From positions 714,306 to 778,305 of the forward strand of contig NZ_CP085041.1 of the NCBI RefSeq assembly GCF_022026155.1: a DNA stretch of 64,000 nucleotides, read 5' to 3'. Below the pieces are notes generated by a model. The model had not been told where the DNA came from, made no database searches, and worked only from the letters and a program-made list of their open reading frames with translations. A program made the translations under genes and the position numbers. This document shows, piece after piece, positions 34,513 through 45,026 of the stretch. How positions within the stretch are numbered: position 1 is the first letter of the stretch; each line of letters begins with the position of its first letter. The DNA is from Dissulfurimicrobium hydrothermale. GTDB lineage: Bacteria; Desulfobacterota; Dissulfuribacteria; Dissulfuribacterales; Sh68.

Positions 34513-35366
34513 ATTGAGACGGCGGTTCCCCCCAGACCCGGCTCATCAGGCGGAATAATCCCTTTAGGGACGATGCCTGCCGCCTCTCCGCCTAGAATAT
34601 ATCCCCCGTCAAGTCGGATTATTGCCCCTGTCATAAAGGTAGCGTCCCTGACGAGAAAATTGACCGCCTGTGCGACTTCATGGACTGCACCCGTGCGCTT
34701 TAGCAGGGTGTGATCGATGATGGCCTTCTTTTCATCTTCGCAGAGCAACCCCCATCCCCTTGTCCCTGGGCCGTGGCGTGTATCAAAGAAGCCTAGCATC
34801 AGTTCATTCACCCGTACCTCCGGTGCCGCCTCCCTTGCCCATGTCTCTGTAAGCGTCCGAATGGCCCTGTTTGACAGGGAATAGCAGTCGTGAAACACCT
34901 TTGCCGCTGGACCGCACCTGCCTATAATTCCTGCTATGGACGATATGTTTACCACGGTCCCGTTTCCGGTTTTTTTTAAAAGAGGTAGGGCCTGTTTAAA
35001 GAGCATCCACTTTGCGGTGATGGTCGTGTTGAATTCAAGCTCCCACTGTCTCTTGGTATATTCGCCATGCACTATCGGCCAACCTCCGCGCTCTATGTTG
35101 TTTATGAGTATGTCGAGGCGCCCGAAACGCCTCATTGTCTCGTCTATCACCTTCTCGGCACCCCCGGGTGCCGTAAGATCGACCGCCACCGCGTGGTATT
35201 CTGCGCCCGCGTTCCTTAGTGTTTTGTGCATGTTGGGCAGTTCTTCTAGCCAGTCGTAATATGTTACCACGCACTGAACCCTCATCCTTGCAAGGCCTGC
35301 CGCTATGGCAAGGCCTATTCCCTTTATGGCGCCGGTCACGATGGCTGTTTTCCCAGAGAGTTTCAT
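34503..35366 (-). CDS. Short-chain dehydrogenase/reductase, atypical active site
   Basis: 287 residues. Rossmann start KTAIVTGAIKGIGLAIA and NNIER identify the SDR fold; NISSIAG supplies the catalytic Ser. The Tyr motif reads YSLSN where nearly all SDRs have YxxxK, so the lysine is replaced by Asn. A C-terminal GGYILGG after RLDG is normal. Oxidoreductase activity may be lost or altered. It converges on dgt with a ten-base overlap. Substrate unknown. Confidence 0.8.
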   Translation of the reverse strand: MKLSGKTAIVTGAIKGIGLAIAAGLARMRVQCVVTYYDWLEELPNMHKTLRNAGAEYHAVAVDLTAPGGAEKVIDETMRRFGRLDILINNIERGGWPIVHGEYTKRQWELEFNTTITAKWMLFKQALPLLKKTGNGTVVNISSIAGIIGRCGPAAKVFHDCYSLSNRAIRTLTETWAREAAPEVRVNELMLGFFDTRHGPGTRGWGLLCEDEKKAIIDHTLLKRTGAVHEVAQAVNFLVRDATFMTGAIIRLDGGYILGGEAAGIVPKGIIPPDEPGLGGTAVSIQT

Positions 35367-35475
35367 TGCAACCCTTTGTTTATCTTGTCAATAATTAAAA
35401 TTTATGGCCTTTAAAGATATTTTATATTATAATATAAAAATAAAAATTTTTCTTTAACCTCCACAGGAGAACCCG

Positions 35476-36270
35476 ATGTACGCACCCAAAGACAGCCAGG
35501 GTCCCATTGTCCCTGTAAGATTTGATCTGAACAGTAATTTTACCTTTTCATGCGGAAAGGATTCCGCTTGTTTTACGAAGTGTTGCAGAAATATCAAGAT
35601 CATGCTTACTCCTTATGACATTATCATGATGAAAAAGGAGCTAGGCCTGACCTCAGATGAATTTCTTTTTTTATTTACTGAGCCTGGCTTGATCGCGGCT
35701 ACCGAGCTCCCAATCCCGATCTTGAAGGTCATGGATGAAGAAATCAGGGCCTGCCCGTTTCTCAAGGAAACCGGCTGCTCAATATATAGCGTAAGGCCGC
35801 TTACGTGCAGGTACTATCCTCTTGGGGCAGGCATATTCCACAATAGAGACGCATCGTCTGACGAGCGTTTTTTCGCTATGATAAAGGAACCACACTGCCT
35901 AGGGCATTTATCGGAAAGGGAGTGGACGGTCAGGGAATGGATTGAAAATCAAGGGATAAATCGATATGAAGAGGTGAATGCAGGCTGGGTTGGATTGATC
36001 CTCAAGAGGAAATCCCTTGGCCCATTTGTGGATATCTCCGAAAAGACCTTGCAGATGTTCTTTATGGCCTGTTACAACATAGACGCCTTCAGGCGTTTTG
36101 TGTTCGAGAGCAGGTTTCTGGATATCTATATAGTTCCCAAAGAGAGGCAGGAAGAGATTATTGCGGATGATGTGTCGGCCCTCGATTTCGGTGTTAAGTG
36201 GTTGGAAACGACACTTCTGGGATCCAGAAATTTCAGCATTAGACAATACTCCACAGATGCGATAGATTAA
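35476..36270 (+). CDS. YkgJ-family zinc/iron-chelating cysteine-cluster protein
   Basis: 264 residues. N-terminal cluster FSCGKDSACFTKCCRNIKI, then CPFLKETGCSIYSVRPLTCRYYPLG is the diagnostic YkgJ signature. The eight or so cysteines should bind Zn or Fe-S; function is unknown. The C-terminal 130 residues contain no recognised motif. The start has AGGAG about eight bases upstream. It lies just ahead of the ribosomal operon promoter and is a second YkgJ-like protein within 4 kb. Confidence 0.85.
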   Translation: MYAPKDSQGPIVPVRFDLNSNFTFSCGKDSACFTKCCRNIKIMLTPYDIIMMKKELGLTSDEFLFLFTEPGLIAATELPIPILKVMDEEIRACPFLKETGCSIYSVRPLTCRYYPLGAGIFHNRDASSDERFFAMIKEPHCLGHLSEREWTVREWIENQGINRYEEVNAGWVGLILKRKSLGPFVDISEKTLQMFFMACYNIDAFRRFVFESRFLDIYIVPKERQEEIIADDVSALDFGVKWLETTLLGSRNFSIRQYSTDAID

Positions 36271-36276
36271 AAAGGC

Positions 36277-36305
36277 TTGACAATATCTGTTTAAACCAGT
36301 ATTAA
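36277..36305 (+). promoter_or_regulatory. Sigma70 promoter of the str/S10 ribosomal operon
   Basis: TTGACA (36277-36282) and TATTAA (36300-36305) with exactly 17 bases between. A 100-base leader then precedes rpsL. The -35 is a perfect consensus and the -10 matches four of six bases. Confidence 0.8.
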
Positions 36306-36406
36306 ATGCGAACTTTGTTTGTAGTGTTCAGATCACGCTTGCGTAGAGCAAAAGCCTGCAAGGACGTGGAACGATTTTTATTTTTTTGGCAATTTGAGGT
36401 GTATTG

Positions 36407-36778
36407 ATGCCGACAATTAATCAATTGGTCCGCAAGGGCAGGGAAAAGATCAAAAAGAAGACCAAGGCGCCTGCGCTTGATGCATGCCCGCAACGCCGAG
36501 GGGTATGTACTAGGGTTTATACCACTACCCCAAAGAAACCTAACTCGGCCCTGCGGAAGGTGGCTCGTGTAAGGCTTACGAATGGTATGGAGGTTACTTC
36601 TTATATACCCGGTATCGGCCATAACCTTCAGGAACACTCGGTGGTTCTCATTAGGGGCGGTCGTGTCAAAGATCTCCCCGGCGTCAGATATCACATTATC
36701 AGGGGTACACTTGATGCCCTTGGTGTTCAAGATAGGCGCAGAGGGCGTTCAAAATATGGCACCAAGCGTCCAAAATAG
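36407..36778 (+). CDS. rpsL: 30S ribosomal protein S12
   Basis: 123 residues from ATG 36407. [16 protein letters not shown] and [12 protein letters not shown] are universal S12 segments; the lysines at the streptomycin sites (PKKPN and VKD) are wild type. S12 sits at the decoding centre. First gene of the str operon behind the 36277 promoter. Confidence 0.98.
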   Translation: MPTINQLVRKGREKIKKKTKAPALDACPQRRGVCTRVYTTTPKKPNSALRKVARVRLTNGMEVTSYIPGIGHNLQEHSVVLIRGGRVKDLPGVRYHIIRGTLDALGVQDRRRGRSKYGTKRPK

Positions 36779-36810
36779 TATGTCCAGCAAAACTTATGGG
36801 AGTGTATTAG

Positions 36811-37296
<486 letters not shown>

Positions 37297-37316
37297 ATGC
37301 TTGAGGAGGAATAGTC

Positions 37317-38507
37317 ATGAGCAAGAAGAAGTTTGAGCGTACAAAACCGCATGTTAACGTAGGCACGATAGGCCATATCGATCATGGCAAGACGACGCTG
37401 ACTGCAGCTATAACAAGGGTGCTGGCCGAGAAGGGCAAGGCTGAGTTCGTTCCGTTCGACCAGATAGACAAGGCCCCTGAGGAGCGTGAACGTGGCATAA
37501 CCATAGCCACCGCCCATGTAGAATACGAGACCGACAAGCGCCACTATGCCCATGTGGACTGCCCTGGCCATGCCGACTATATAAAGAATATGATAACCGG
37601 TGCCGCACAGATGGATGGCGCCATATTGGTGGTAGGCGCTGATGACGGCCCGATGCCCCAGACCAGGGAGCACATACTCCTTGCCCGTCAGGTAGGCGTG
37701 CCGGCCATGGTGGTGTTTCTGAATAAGTGTGATATGGTGGACGATCCGGAGCTCCTGGAGCTCGTAGAGCTCGAGTTAAGGGAGCTCCTTACCAAGTACG
37801 AGTTCCCGGGCGATGAGGTGCCTATAATAAGGGGTAGCGCCCTTGAGGCCCTCAACAACCCAACTGATCCTGAAAAGACCAAGTGCATCTTGGACCTTAT
37901 GGATGCAATAGACAACTACATACCAGAGCCCAAACGCGACATAGACAAGCCCTTCCTGATGCCTGTCGAGGATGTCTTCAGTATAAGCGGCCGCGGCACT
38001 GTGGTCACCGGCAGGGTGGAGCGCGGTGTGATAAAGGTGGGTGACGAGGTGGAGCTTGTAGGTATACGCCCCACACAAAAGACTGTATGTACAGGCCTTG
38101 AGATGTTCAGGAAGATACTTGACGAAGGCCGGGCCGGAGACAACATAGGTGTACTGTTGAGAGGTACCAAGAGGGACGAGGTGGAGCGCGGCCAGGTGGT
38201 TGCAAAGCCGGGCAGCATCACCCCTCACAAGAAGTTCAAGGCGGAGGTCTATGTCCTGAGCAAGGAAGAGGGCGGCAGACATACCCCGTTCTTCTCGGGT
38301 TACCGTCCCCAGTTCTATTTCAGGACCACGGACGTCACCGGAATAGTTACGCTTCCTGCAGGGGTTGAGATGGTCATGCCTGGGGATAATGTCTCCATAG
38401 AGGTTGATATGATACAGCCCATAGCCATGGAAGAAGGCCTCAGGTTCGCCATCCGTGAAGGGGGCCGTACCGTAGGCGCAGGTGTGGTGAGTAAGATTAT
38501 AGAATAA
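37317..38507 (+). CDS. tuf: Elongation factor Tu
   Basis: 396 residues. GTPase motifs intact: GHIDHGKTT (G1), [11 protein letters not shown] (G2), DCPGHADY (G3), NKCDMVDD (G4) and GSALEAL (G5). Domains II and III follow at normal length. It delivers aminoacyl-tRNA to the ribosome. AGGAGG lies nine bases upstream. Only one tuf copy is in the window, directly between rpsG and rpsJ. Confidence 0.98.
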   Translation: MSKKKFERTKPHVNVGTIGHIDHGKTTLTAAITRVLAEKGKAEFVPFDQIDKAPEERERGITIATAHVEYETDKRHYAHVDCPGHADYIKNMITGAAQMDGAILVVGADDGPMPQTREHILLARQVGVPAMVVFLNKCDMVDDPELLELVELELRELLTKYEFPGDEVPIIRGSALEALNNPTDPEKTKCILDLMDAIDNYIPEPKRDIDKPFLMPVEDVFSISGRGTVVTGRVERGVIKVGDEVELVGIRPTQKTVCTGLEMFRKILDEGRAGDNIGVLLRGTKRDEVERGQVVAKPGSITPHKKFKAEVYVLSKEEGGRHTPFFSGYRPQFYFRTTDVTGIVTLPAGVEMVMPGDNVSIEVDMIQPIAMEEGLRFAIREGGRTVGAGVVSKIIE

Positions 38508-38526
38508 TTAGGCGAGGAATCGAGGG

Positions 38527-38838
38527 ATGATCCCAACGGGCAAGATAAGAATCCGTCTTAAGGCTTATGATCATAAGCAGCTGGATAAATCGGTAGGAGA
38601 GATAGTTGATACCGCAAAAAGGACGGGTGCGCGTATAGCCGGTCCCATACCGCTCCCTACGTCGATAGGACGTTATACCGTTTTGCGTTCGCCCCATATA
38701 GATAAAAAGTCCAGAGAGCAGTTTGAATTGAGGACACACAAGAGGCTTGTAGATATCTTGGATCCGACGCAGCAGACGATAGATGCCCTTATGCAGTTGG
38801 AGCTTTCAGCCGGCGTCGATGTAGAAATAAAACTTTAA
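38527..38838 (+). CDS. rpsJ: 30S ribosomal protein S10
   Basis: 103 residues: [22 protein letters not shown] start and the [11 protein letters not shown] loop are diagnostic. S10 is also NusE, the antitermination factor. It opens the S10 operon but only 20 bases separate it from tuf, so no separate promoter region is visible. Confidence 0.98.
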   Translation: MIPTGKIRIRLKAYDHKQLDKSVGEIVDTAKRTGARIAGPIPLPTSIGRYTVLRSPHIDKKSREQFELRTHKRLVDILDPTQQTIDALMQLELSAGVDVEIKL

Positions 38839-38879
38839 TAATTGTTATTGTATAAATTTTAGCTGTAGAGGGTACTTAG

Positions 38880-39509
38880 ATGTTAGGATTAAAGGGCCTG
38901 ATGGGCCGTAAGATTGGAATGACCAAGACCTTTTTGAGCACGGGGCAGTCGATTGCCGTTACGATTTTGGAGGTTGGTCCTTGCGCTGTGCTCCAGAAAA
39001 AGACACGGGATGTTGACGGCTATGACGCCCTGCAAATAGGTTTCCGCGCCAAACCTCTAGGAAGACTCAACATGCCTGAACTTGGAAAGATCAAAAAGAT
39101 TGGGCTTGATCACGGGTTTTATCATATATCCGAATGTCAAGTTGATGATATCGACGCATTCGAGTTGGGCCAGATATTGACCTTAAAAGATCTTGACCTA
39201 CGCCAATTGGTTGATATCGTCGGGGTCAGCAAGGGCCGTGGATTTGCCGGTACAGTAAAGAGACATGGTTTCAGCAGAGGCCCTATGGCCCATGGATCAA
39301 AACACCATCGGGAGATGGGATCGGTGGGGCAGAGTGCATTTCCTTCACGCGTTATTAAAGGCAAGCGTATGCCTGGGCGTATGGGCGGCAAAAGGGTGAC
39401 TGTAAAAAATTCAATGGTGGTTGATATGCGGCCTGAAGAAAACCTTCTTCTGGTCAAGGGGAGTGTGCCGGGGGCGACAAACCAGCTTGTCTATATAAAA
39501 TGTAAATAG
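38880..39509 (+). CDS. rplC: 50S ribosomal protein L3
   Basis: 209 residues. GLMGRKIGMTKTF at the start and GFAGTVKRHGFSRGPMAHGSK in the core are diagnostic; the Gln-bearing loop near the peptidyl-transferase centre is present (MGSVGQSAFPSRV). GTACTTAG-type spacing gives a weak ribosome site 5-8 bases ahead. Early 50S assembly protein. Confidence 0.98.
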   Translation: MLGLKGLMGRKIGMTKTFLSTGQSIAVTILEVGPCAVLQKKTRDVDGYDALQIGFRAKPLGRLNMPELGKIKKIGLDHGFYHISECQVDDIDAFELGQILTLKDLDLRQLVDIVGVSKGRGFAGTVKRHGFSRGPMAHGSKHHREMGSVGQSAFPSRVIKGKRMPGRMGGKRVTVKNSMVVDMRPEENLLLVKGSVPGATNQLVYIKCK

Positions 39510-39524
39510 AGGAGACAAAGTAAG

Positions 39525-40148
39525 ATGGCAACCCTGGCGGTTTATGATTCACAAAGGCAAAAGATATCCGATATAGAGGTAAGTGACCAGATATTTAATA
39601 TCACGCCGAAAGAGGGCGTGCTGCACGAGGTCGTCAAATGGCAACTGGCTAAAAGACGGTCAGGCAATGCAAGTACAAAGGAACGGAGCGAGGTCAGCGG
39701 GGGCGGTAAGAAACCATGGCGTCAAAAGGGTACGGGTCGTGCACGGGCAGGCAGTAATACATCCCCTCTCTGGAGGAGAGGCGGTGCAGTCTTCGGACCT
39801 AAACCGAGGAGTTATTTTTACAACATCCCTAAGAAGCTTCGAAGACTTGCTTTGAGGATGGCGCTCAGCGCCAAGCGTCTCGAAGATAATTTGTACGTGG
39901 TGCGCGATTTCGGGCTGGAGCGGATTAAAACAAAGGATTTCAGTGGATTTTTAAAGCGGTTTGATGTAAATAAGGCGATCATTGTGATCGATGGTGAAGA
40001 TAGGATGCTGGAGTTGTCAGCAAGGAATATACCCAATATCAAGATCCTTTCACAGGAGGCCCTTAATGTCTTTGACCTCCTCAAATACAGGCATCTGATA
40101 TTGAAAGAGTCAGCTGTTGGATTGATAGAGGAGAGACTGCAACCATGA
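39525..40148 (+). CDS. rplD: 50S ribosomal protein L4
   Basis: 207 residues. The exit-tunnel loop is visible in GGGKKPWRQKGTGRARAGS and SPLWRRGGAVFGPKPR. In E. coli L4 also represses the S10 operon, but no S10 leader of that type is seen here. The stop overlaps rplW (ATGA). Confidence 0.97.
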   Translation: MATLAVYDSQRQKISDIEVSDQIFNITPKEGVLHEVVKWQLAKRRSGNASTKERSEVSGGGKKPWRQKGTGRARAGSNTSPLWRRGGAVFGPKPRSYFYNIPKKLRRLALRMALSAKRLEDNLYVVRDFGLERIKTKDFSGFLKRFDVNKAIIVIDGEDRMLELSARNIPNIKILSQEALNVFDLLKYRHLILKESAVGLIEERLQP

Positions 40149-40435
40149 GGGACCTTTATTCGGTGATACATTCACCTCTTTTAACCGAGAAGGCCACGTT
40201 CCAGAAAGAACTGGGTAATCAGGTGGTTTTCAGGGTAGATAGGTGTGCCAATAAGATAGAGATAAAAAGGGCCGTAGAGCAGCTTTTCAAGGTAAAGGTT
40301 CAAGATGTCCAGACAGCTGTTATAAAAGGCAAGACAAAAAGGGTTGGACGATTTCACGGAAGGCGTGCCGATACCAAAAAGGCTGTAGTAAGACTTAGGC
40401 CCGGCGATACTATAGATTTCTTTTCTGAGGTTTAA
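40145..40435 (+). CDS. rplW: 50S ribosomal protein L23
   Basis: 96 residues: [13 protein letters not shown] and [21 protein letters not shown] identify L23; [13 protein letters not shown] follows. It lines the tunnel exit and docks SRP and trigger factor. Four-base overlap with rplD indicates coupled translation. Confidence 0.97.
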   Translation: MRDLYSVIHSPLLTEKATFQKELGNQVVFRVDRCANKIEIKRAVEQLFKVKVQDVQTAVIKGKTKRVGRFHGRRADTKKAVVRLRPGDTIDFFSEV

Positions 40436-40436
40436 G

Positions 40437-41261
40437 ATGGCTATCAAAAAGTATAAACCTACATCCTCGGGCAGACGTTTCATGACCGTTTTGAAGGATG
40501 AAACCTTGACAGACAAGGCCCCCGAGAGGTGTCTGATCGAGCCGCTGAAGAAGAGCGGGGGTAGGAACAATTACGGCAGGGTTACTGCAAGACATAGAGG
40601 CGGCGGCCATAAAAGATACTATAGGATAGTAGATTTTAAGAGGGATAAGATGTCAGTTCCGGCAAGGGTTGCGGCGATCGAATATGATCCCAACAGGTCC
40701 GCCAATATTGCATTGTTGCACTATGCCGATGGCGAAAAAAGATATATCTTGGCGCCGCTTGGTCTAAACAAGGGCGATATGGTCATTTCAGATGCGTCGG
40801 CCGATGTGAGACCCGGCAATTGTATGCAACTAAAAAATATACCATTGGGTACATTGGTGCATAACATTGAAATGAGGCCCAATAAAGGCGGGCAGATTGT
40901 AAGAAGTGCGGGTACGGCTGCGCAGGTGATGGCTAAAGAAGGGAATCGTGTTCAATTGAGACTTCCAAGCGGCGAGGTCAGGGTCTTTTTGGGTTCCTGT
41001 ATGGCGACGATCGGTCAGGTTGGGAATCTCGACCACGAGAATATTTCTCTTGGCAAGGCCGGTAGGAGCCGTTGGCTTGGAATAAGGCCAAGTGTAAGGG
41101 GTGTAGCAATGAACCCTGTGGATCATCCGATGGGCGGCGGTGAAGGCAAGTCATCAGGTGGAAGACATCCTTGCAGTCCATGGGGTTGGCCTACAAAGGG
41201 TTATAAAACCAGGAAAAAGAAACCAAGTGATGTATTTATTATAAAACCTAGAAAGAAATAA
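40437..41261 (+). CDS. rplB: 50S ribosomal protein L2
   Basis: 274 residues. [20 protein letters not shown] near residue 45 and the C-terminal [18 protein letters not shown] (with the catalytically important His) are universal. The chain ends [20 protein letters not shown]-like. It starts one base after the rplW stop. Required for subunit joining and peptidyl transfer. Confidence 0.98.
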   Translation: MAIKKYKPTSSGRRFMTVLKDETLTDKAPERCLIEPLKKSGGRNNYGRVTARHRGGGHKRYYRIVDFKRDKMSVPARVAAIEYDPNRSANIALLHYADGEKRYILAPLGLNKGDMVISDASADVRPGNCMQLKNIPLGTLVHNIEMRPNKGGQIVRSAGTAAQVMAKEGNRVQLRLPSGEVRVFLGSCMATIGQVGNLDHENISLGKAGRSRWLGIRPSVRGVAMNPVDHPMGGGEGKSSGGRHPCSPWGWPTKGYKTRKKKPSDVFIIKPRKK

Positions 41262-41281
41262 TCCATTTAAGAGGTATTAAG

Positions 41282-41563
41282 GTGCCAAGGTCAGTAAAGA
41301 AAGGTCCGTTTATAGATGAACACCTGATGAAAAAGGTTCAGGCTGCGCTGGAGACCAACGATAGGCGTGTCATAAAGACCTGGTCGCGGAGGTCCATGAT
41401 AGTTCCGCAGATGGTTGGCATGACTTTTGCTGTTCATAACGGCCGGAAATTTATACCTGTATTTGTCACGGAAAATATGGTCGGCCACAAACTAGGGGAG
41501 TTTTCACCTACAAGGACATATCATGGCCATTCTGCAGACAAAAAGACCAAGGTTCGTAAATAA
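41282..41563 (+). CDS. rpsS: 30S ribosomal protein S19
   Basis: 93 residues, GTG start 41282 with AGAGG eight bases ahead. [27 protein letters not shown] and [16 protein letters not shown] are diagnostic. It forms the S13-S19 head complex. Confidence 0.97.
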   Translation: MPRSVKKGPFIDEHLMKKVQAALETNDRRVIKTWSRRSMIVPQMVGMTFAVHNGRKFIPVFVTENMVGHKLGEFSPTRTYHGHSADKKTKVRK

Positions 41564-41583
41564 GAAAAAGGCGGGGTAAATAG

Positions 41584-41916
41584 ATGGAAGCAAGGGCAGT
41601 GGCTAAATATATCAGGGTCTCGCCGCAAAAGGCCAGATTGGTGGCGGATTTGGTGAGGAACAAGAAGGCCGGTGAAGCGATGCAGATTTTGGGTGTATTG
41701 CCTCAGAAATCGGCGAGATTTTTAAAAAAGGTGTTGGAATCAGCGATAGCAAATGCGGATCAGAATCCTAATATAGATGTTGATACGCTATATATAAAAA
41801 AACTTTTAATCGACAATGGTCCACAGTTAAAAAGGATACGTCCAAGGGCTCAGGGCAGGGCGTTTGGTATATTGCATAGGCTTGCTCATATAACCGTTGT
41901 TTTGGATGAGGCTTGA
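41584..41916 (+). CDS. rplV: 50S ribosomal protein L22
   Basis: 110 residues: YIRVSPQKARLVADLVRNKK at the start, the tunnel hairpin region GPQLKRIRPRAQGRAFGI and HITVVLDE at the end. Normal length. L22 reaches into the exit tunnel and binds all 23S domains. Confidence 0.97.
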   Translation: MEARAVAKYIRVSPQKARLVADLVRNKKAGEAMQILGVLPQKSARFLKKVLESAIANADQNPNIDVDTLYIKKLLIDNGPQLKRIRPRAQGRAFGILHRLAHITVVLDEA

Positions 41917-41935
41917 TTAGGGAGAGGAGGCAGTT

Positions 41936-42595
41936 TTGGGGCAAAAAGTTAATCCGGTAGGTCTTAGATTGAAAATAACAAGGACGTGGGATTCTAGGTG
42001 GTATGCAGGGAAGGATTATCCGGCGCTTGTTATAGAGGATCAAAGATTAAGAGATTACATAAAAAATAGACTTTATCACGCTGGTATATCAAGAATAGAG
42101 ATAGAACGTGCAGCGCAGCGATTGAGATTGCGCATAAATTGCGCCAGGCCGGGGATAGTTATAGGTAAAAAGGGCGCAGAGATAGAGATGCTGAAAAAAG
42201 ATATCGAAAAGATGATTAGCCGGCCTGTTATGATTGATATAATAGAAGTCCGCAGACCAGAAATTGATGCACAACTTGTGGCTGAAAATGTAGCCGGGCA
42301 GCTGCTCCATAGGGTTTCGTTCCGCAGGGCAATGAAAAAGGCGGTGAATATGGCCTTGAAGTTCGGCGCCCAGGGGATCAGGATTGCTTGCTCGGGGCGT
42401 CTGGGGGGAGCGGAGATGTCAAGGCGTGAGTGGTATCTCGAAGGGCGCGTCCCTTTGCATACATTGAGGGCAGACATTGATTATGGACTTGCCGAGGCAA
42501 AGACTACATATGGAGTTATAGGTGTAAAGGTCTGGATCTTTAAAGGTGAGATACTGCCCGAAAAAGAATCCCAGATCCTCCCTATAGCCGTTTAA
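41936..42595 (+). CDS. rpsC: 30S ribosomal protein S3
   Basis: 219 residues from a TTG start supported by GAGGAGG six bases ahead. [12 protein letters not shown], the KH motif [12 protein letters not shown] and [14 protein letters not shown] are diagnostic. It shapes the mRNA entry channel. Confidence 0.97.
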   Translation: MGQKVNPVGLRLKITRTWDSRWYAGKDYPALVIEDQRLRDYIKNRLYHAGISRIEIERAAQRLRLRINCARPGIVIGKKGAEIEMLKKDIEKMISRPVMIDIIEVRRPEIDAQLVAENVAGQLLHRVSFRRAMKKAVNMALKFGAQGIRIACSGRLGGAEMSRREWYLEGRVPLHTLRADIDYGLAEAKTTYGVIGVKVWIFKGEILPEKESQILPIAV

Positions 42596-42604
42596 GAGGT
42601 TGAT

Positions 42605-43021
42605 ATGCTTAGTCCCAAGAAGACAAAATACAGAAAGCAACAGAAGGGTAGGATAGGAGGGGTTGCGTACAAAGGTTCAACCCTGGCCTTTGGAGATTTT
42701 GGGCTTAAGGCTACGAAGAGCGGCCGCATCACCGCCCAGCAGATCGAGGCTGCACGTATTGCCATCAATCGTTTCGTTCGAAGGAGGGGCAAGGTCTGGA
42801 TAAGGGTTTTCCCTGATAAGCCGGTAAGTAAAAAACCAGCGGAGACAAGAATGGGTAGCGGTAAGGGTCCTGTAGAGATGTGGATTGCGCCTGTGCGTGC
42901 AGGCCGTATTTTGTATGAAATGGAGGGTGTTGATGAGGCCTCGGCAAGGGAGGCCTTTCGTTTGGCCGCACATAAATTGTCAATTCCAACCAAGTTTGTA
43001 TCCAGGAGTGAAGTGATATGA
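42605..43021 (+). CDS. rplP: 50S ribosomal protein L16
   Basis: 138 residues: [29 protein letters not shown] and [16 protein letters not shown] are universal. It organises the A-site region of the 50S. The stop overlaps rpmC by ATGA. Confidence 0.98.
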   Translation: MLSPKKTKYRKQQKGRIGGVAYKGSTLAFGDFGLKATKSGRITAQQIEAARIAINRFVRRRGKVWIRVFPDKPVSKKPAETRMGSGKGPVEMWIAPVRAGRILYEMEGVDEASAREAFRLAAHKLSIPTKFVSRSEVI

Positions 43022-43209
43022 TCCCGGCTAAGGAATTGAGGATGCTGACAGTTGAAGAGCTCATTAAAAAAGAAAGCGACTTAAGGCATGAACTTTTTAA
43101 TTTAAGATTTCAACATGGGACTCATCAACTTGAAAATATAATGCGCATAAGATCGGTTAGACGTGATATTGCCAGGATACAAACTATTATAAATGAATTA
43201 CGATCTTGA
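43018..43209 (+). CDS. rpmC: 50S ribosomal protein L29
   Basis: 63 residues: [21 protein letters not shown] then ELFNLRFQ and [13 protein letters not shown]. Two-helix protein near the tunnel exit. From here the coding sequence becomes clearly richer in A and T. Confidence 0.96.
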   Translation: MIPAKELRMLTVEELIKKESDLRHELFNLRFQHGTHQLENIMRIRSVRRDIARIQTIINELRS

Positions 43210-43230
43210 TAAAATAAGTTGGAGATCTTG

Positions 43231-43491
43231 ATGGAGAGTGTAAAGAAGCAGAAAAAAACATTTGTTGGGATTGTTGCCAGCAATAAAATGGATAAAACAG
43301 TAGTTATTATTGTTAACCGTCGTTTTAAACATCCAATATATGGTAAGTACATTCAGCACCGTAAAAAATATATGGCACATGATCCACATAATAGTTGTAA
43401 TATAGGTGATAAAATATTAATAGAAGAAAGTAAACCGATTAGCAGACGAAAGCGGTGGATAGTAAGAGAGATTTTGGAAAAAGCTGTCTAA
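43231..43491 (+). CDS. rpsQ: 30S ribosomal protein S17
   Basis: 86 residues from ATG 43231, with GGAG seven bases ahead; a TTG four codons earlier overlaps that site and is rejected. [26 protein letters not shown] and [17 protein letters not shown] are diagnostic of this 16S-binding OB-fold protein. Confidence 0.96.
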   Translation: MESVKKQKKTFVGIVASNKMDKTVVIIVNRRFKHPIYGKYIQHRKKYMAHDPHNSCNIGDKILIEESKPISRRKRWIVREILEKAV

Positions 43492-43510
43492 GAAATGGGA
43501 GGGATCATTT

Positions 43511-43879
43511 ATGATCCAACAAGAAACTACATTAAGAGTTGCAGATAATTCAGGGGCCAAAGTAGTTAGTTGTATCAGAGTACTGGGTGGAACAAAGCGT
43601 AGATATGCAAGTATTGGTGATTTAATAGTTGTAGCAGTTAAAGAAGCACTGCCTGATTCCAAAGTAAAAAAGGGTGATGTTGCAAAAGCTGTTATTGTCC
43701 GTACTAAAAAAGAGTTGTCAAGACCTGATGGATCGTTGATTCGCTTCGATGAGAATGCAGCAGTCCTTGTCAATCAATATGGAGAACCGATAGGTACACG
43801 TATTTTTGGGCCAGTCGCAAGGGAGCTAAGAGCAAAGAGATATATGAAAATAATTTCTTTAGCTCCTGAAGTTTTATAA
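43511..43879 (+). CDS. rplN: 50S ribosomal protein L14
   Basis: 122 residues: [33 protein letters not shown] and [13 protein letters not shown] are universal. It bridges to the 30S and is the binding site of RsfS. AGGGA lies upstream. Codon use is AT-rich. Confidence 0.98.
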   Translation: MIQQETTLRVADNSGAKVVSCIRVLGGTKRRYASIGDLIVVAVKEALPDSKVKKGDVAKAVIVRTKKELSRPDGSLIRFDENAAVLVNQYGEPIGTRIFGPVARELRAKRYMKIISLAPEVL

Positions 43880-43900
43880 GATATTGGGAGCGGTGCTGCT

Positions 43901-44233
43901 ATGAAGGTTTCAAAGACAAATTTACGCAAAAATGACCGTGTAATTGTTTTAGCCGGTAAAGATAAAGCAAAAGTAGGTAAAATTATAGAGATATTACCTG
44001 GTAAATACAGAGCACGTGTTGAAGGTATAAATATTATTAAAAAACATACGAAACCGGGTCCTGGTTCTAAAGGTGGTATTGTAGAAAAAGAGGCATCGAT
44101 ACATATATCCAATCTTATGCTTTTATGTCCTAAATGCACAAAACCAACCAGAATATCTCATAAATTCTTAGAAAATGGGAAAAAGATTCGTGTTTGTAAA
44201 AAATGTGGAGATGCAATTCCAGATGCAAATTAA
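43901..44233 (+). CDS. rplX: 50S ribosomal protein L24
   Basis: 110 residues. KOW motif KNDRVIVLAGKDKAKVGKI, then EGINIIKKHTKPGPGSKGGIVEKE. The C-terminus has a CxxC...CxxC pair (LCPKCTKPTRIS and RVCKKCGDA), a zinc-ribbon extension seen in many bacterial L24 proteins. Assembly initiator of the 50S. Confidence 0.97.
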   Translation: MKVSKTNLRKNDRVIVLAGKDKAKVGKIIEILPGKYRARVEGINIIKKHTKPGPGSKGGIVEKEASIHISNLMLLCPKCTKPTRISHKFLENGKKIRVCKKCGDAIPDAN

Positions 44234-44254
44234 GATAAGGTTGGAGGCATTTTA

Positions 44255-44794
44255 ATGGTTCTTATAGAACAACAATATAAAGAAATAGCCGTTCCAAAAT
44301 TGATGGAACAGTTTGGATATGTTAACGCATTTCAAGTTCCAAGATTGGAAAAGGTAGTTCTTAATATGGGTCTGGGAGAGGCTATACAGAATCCCAAAAT
44401 TATAGATAGTGCAATGGAAGAGTTGACCAGGATAGCTGGACAAAGGGCGGTTGTAACTAGGGCAAAAAAATCGATCGCTGCTTTTAAACTAAGGACAGGA
44501 GTTCCTATCGGTTGTACTGTTACTTTGAGAAGACAGAGAATGTATGATTTTTTGACAAAACTTATACATATTGCCATTCCAAGAATTAGAGATTTTAGAG
44601 GTATATCTCCAAAAGGATTTGACGGCAGAGGGAATTATACGCTAGGTATAAAAGAACATATAATTTTCCCTGAAATAGAATACGATAAGGTAGATAAGAT
44701 TAAAGGACTTAATATTACTATTGTAACTACAGCTAAAACCGATCAAGAAGCTAGATATCTTTTAAATGCAATTGGCATGCCTTTTCGTAAGTAA
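44255..44794 (+). CDS. rplE: 50S ribosomal protein L5
   Basis: 179 residues: NVMGLG-type [18 protein letters not shown]-type [19 protein letters not shown], and [20 protein letters not shown] are diagnostic. It binds 5S rRNA and contacts P-site tRNA. Normal length. Confidence 0.98.
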   Translation: MVLIEQQYKEIAVPKLMEQFGYVNAFQVPRLEKVVLNMGLGEAIQNPKIIDSAMEELTRIAGQRAVVTRAKKSIAAFKLRTGVPIGCTVTLRRQRMYDFLTKLIHIAIPRIRDFRGISPKGFDGRGNYTLGIKEHIIFPEIEYDKVDKIKGLNITIVTTAKTDQEARYLLNAIGMPFRK

Positions 44795-44812
44795 AAGGAT
44801 AAGGAGGTAAAA

Positions 44813-44998
44813 TTGTCTAGAAAGGCATTATTGATAAAAGCTCAACGCAAAGCTAAATTTAAAATTAGACAATATAATAGATGTCCATTATGTGGACGTC
44901 CAAGAGCTTTTTTGCGCAAATTTGGTATTTGTAGAATATGTTTTAGAAAAATGGTTTCAACGGGGCATATACCTGGAGTGGTTAAGGCTAGTTGGTAG
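44813..44998 (+). CDS. rpsZ: 30S ribosomal protein S14, zinc-binding short form (type Z)
   Basis: 61 residues from a TTG start with AAGGAGG eight bases upstream. The two CxxC pairs, [10 protein letters not shown] and [10 protein letters not shown], mark the zinc-containing C+ form rather than the 101-residue zinc-free S14. It belongs to the 30S head. Confidence 0.97.
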   Translation: MSRKALLIKAQRKAKFKIRQYNRCPLCGRPRAFLRKFGICRICFRKMVSTGHIPGVVKASW

Positions 44999-45026
44999 AT
45001 CAAACATTAGGCTAGGAGATACATAT

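Noticed and set aside
44892-45026. Upstream extension of rpsH
   Set aside because: Overlaps rpsZ, lacks S8 similarity, and a good Shine-Dalgarno site points to the ATG at 45027.
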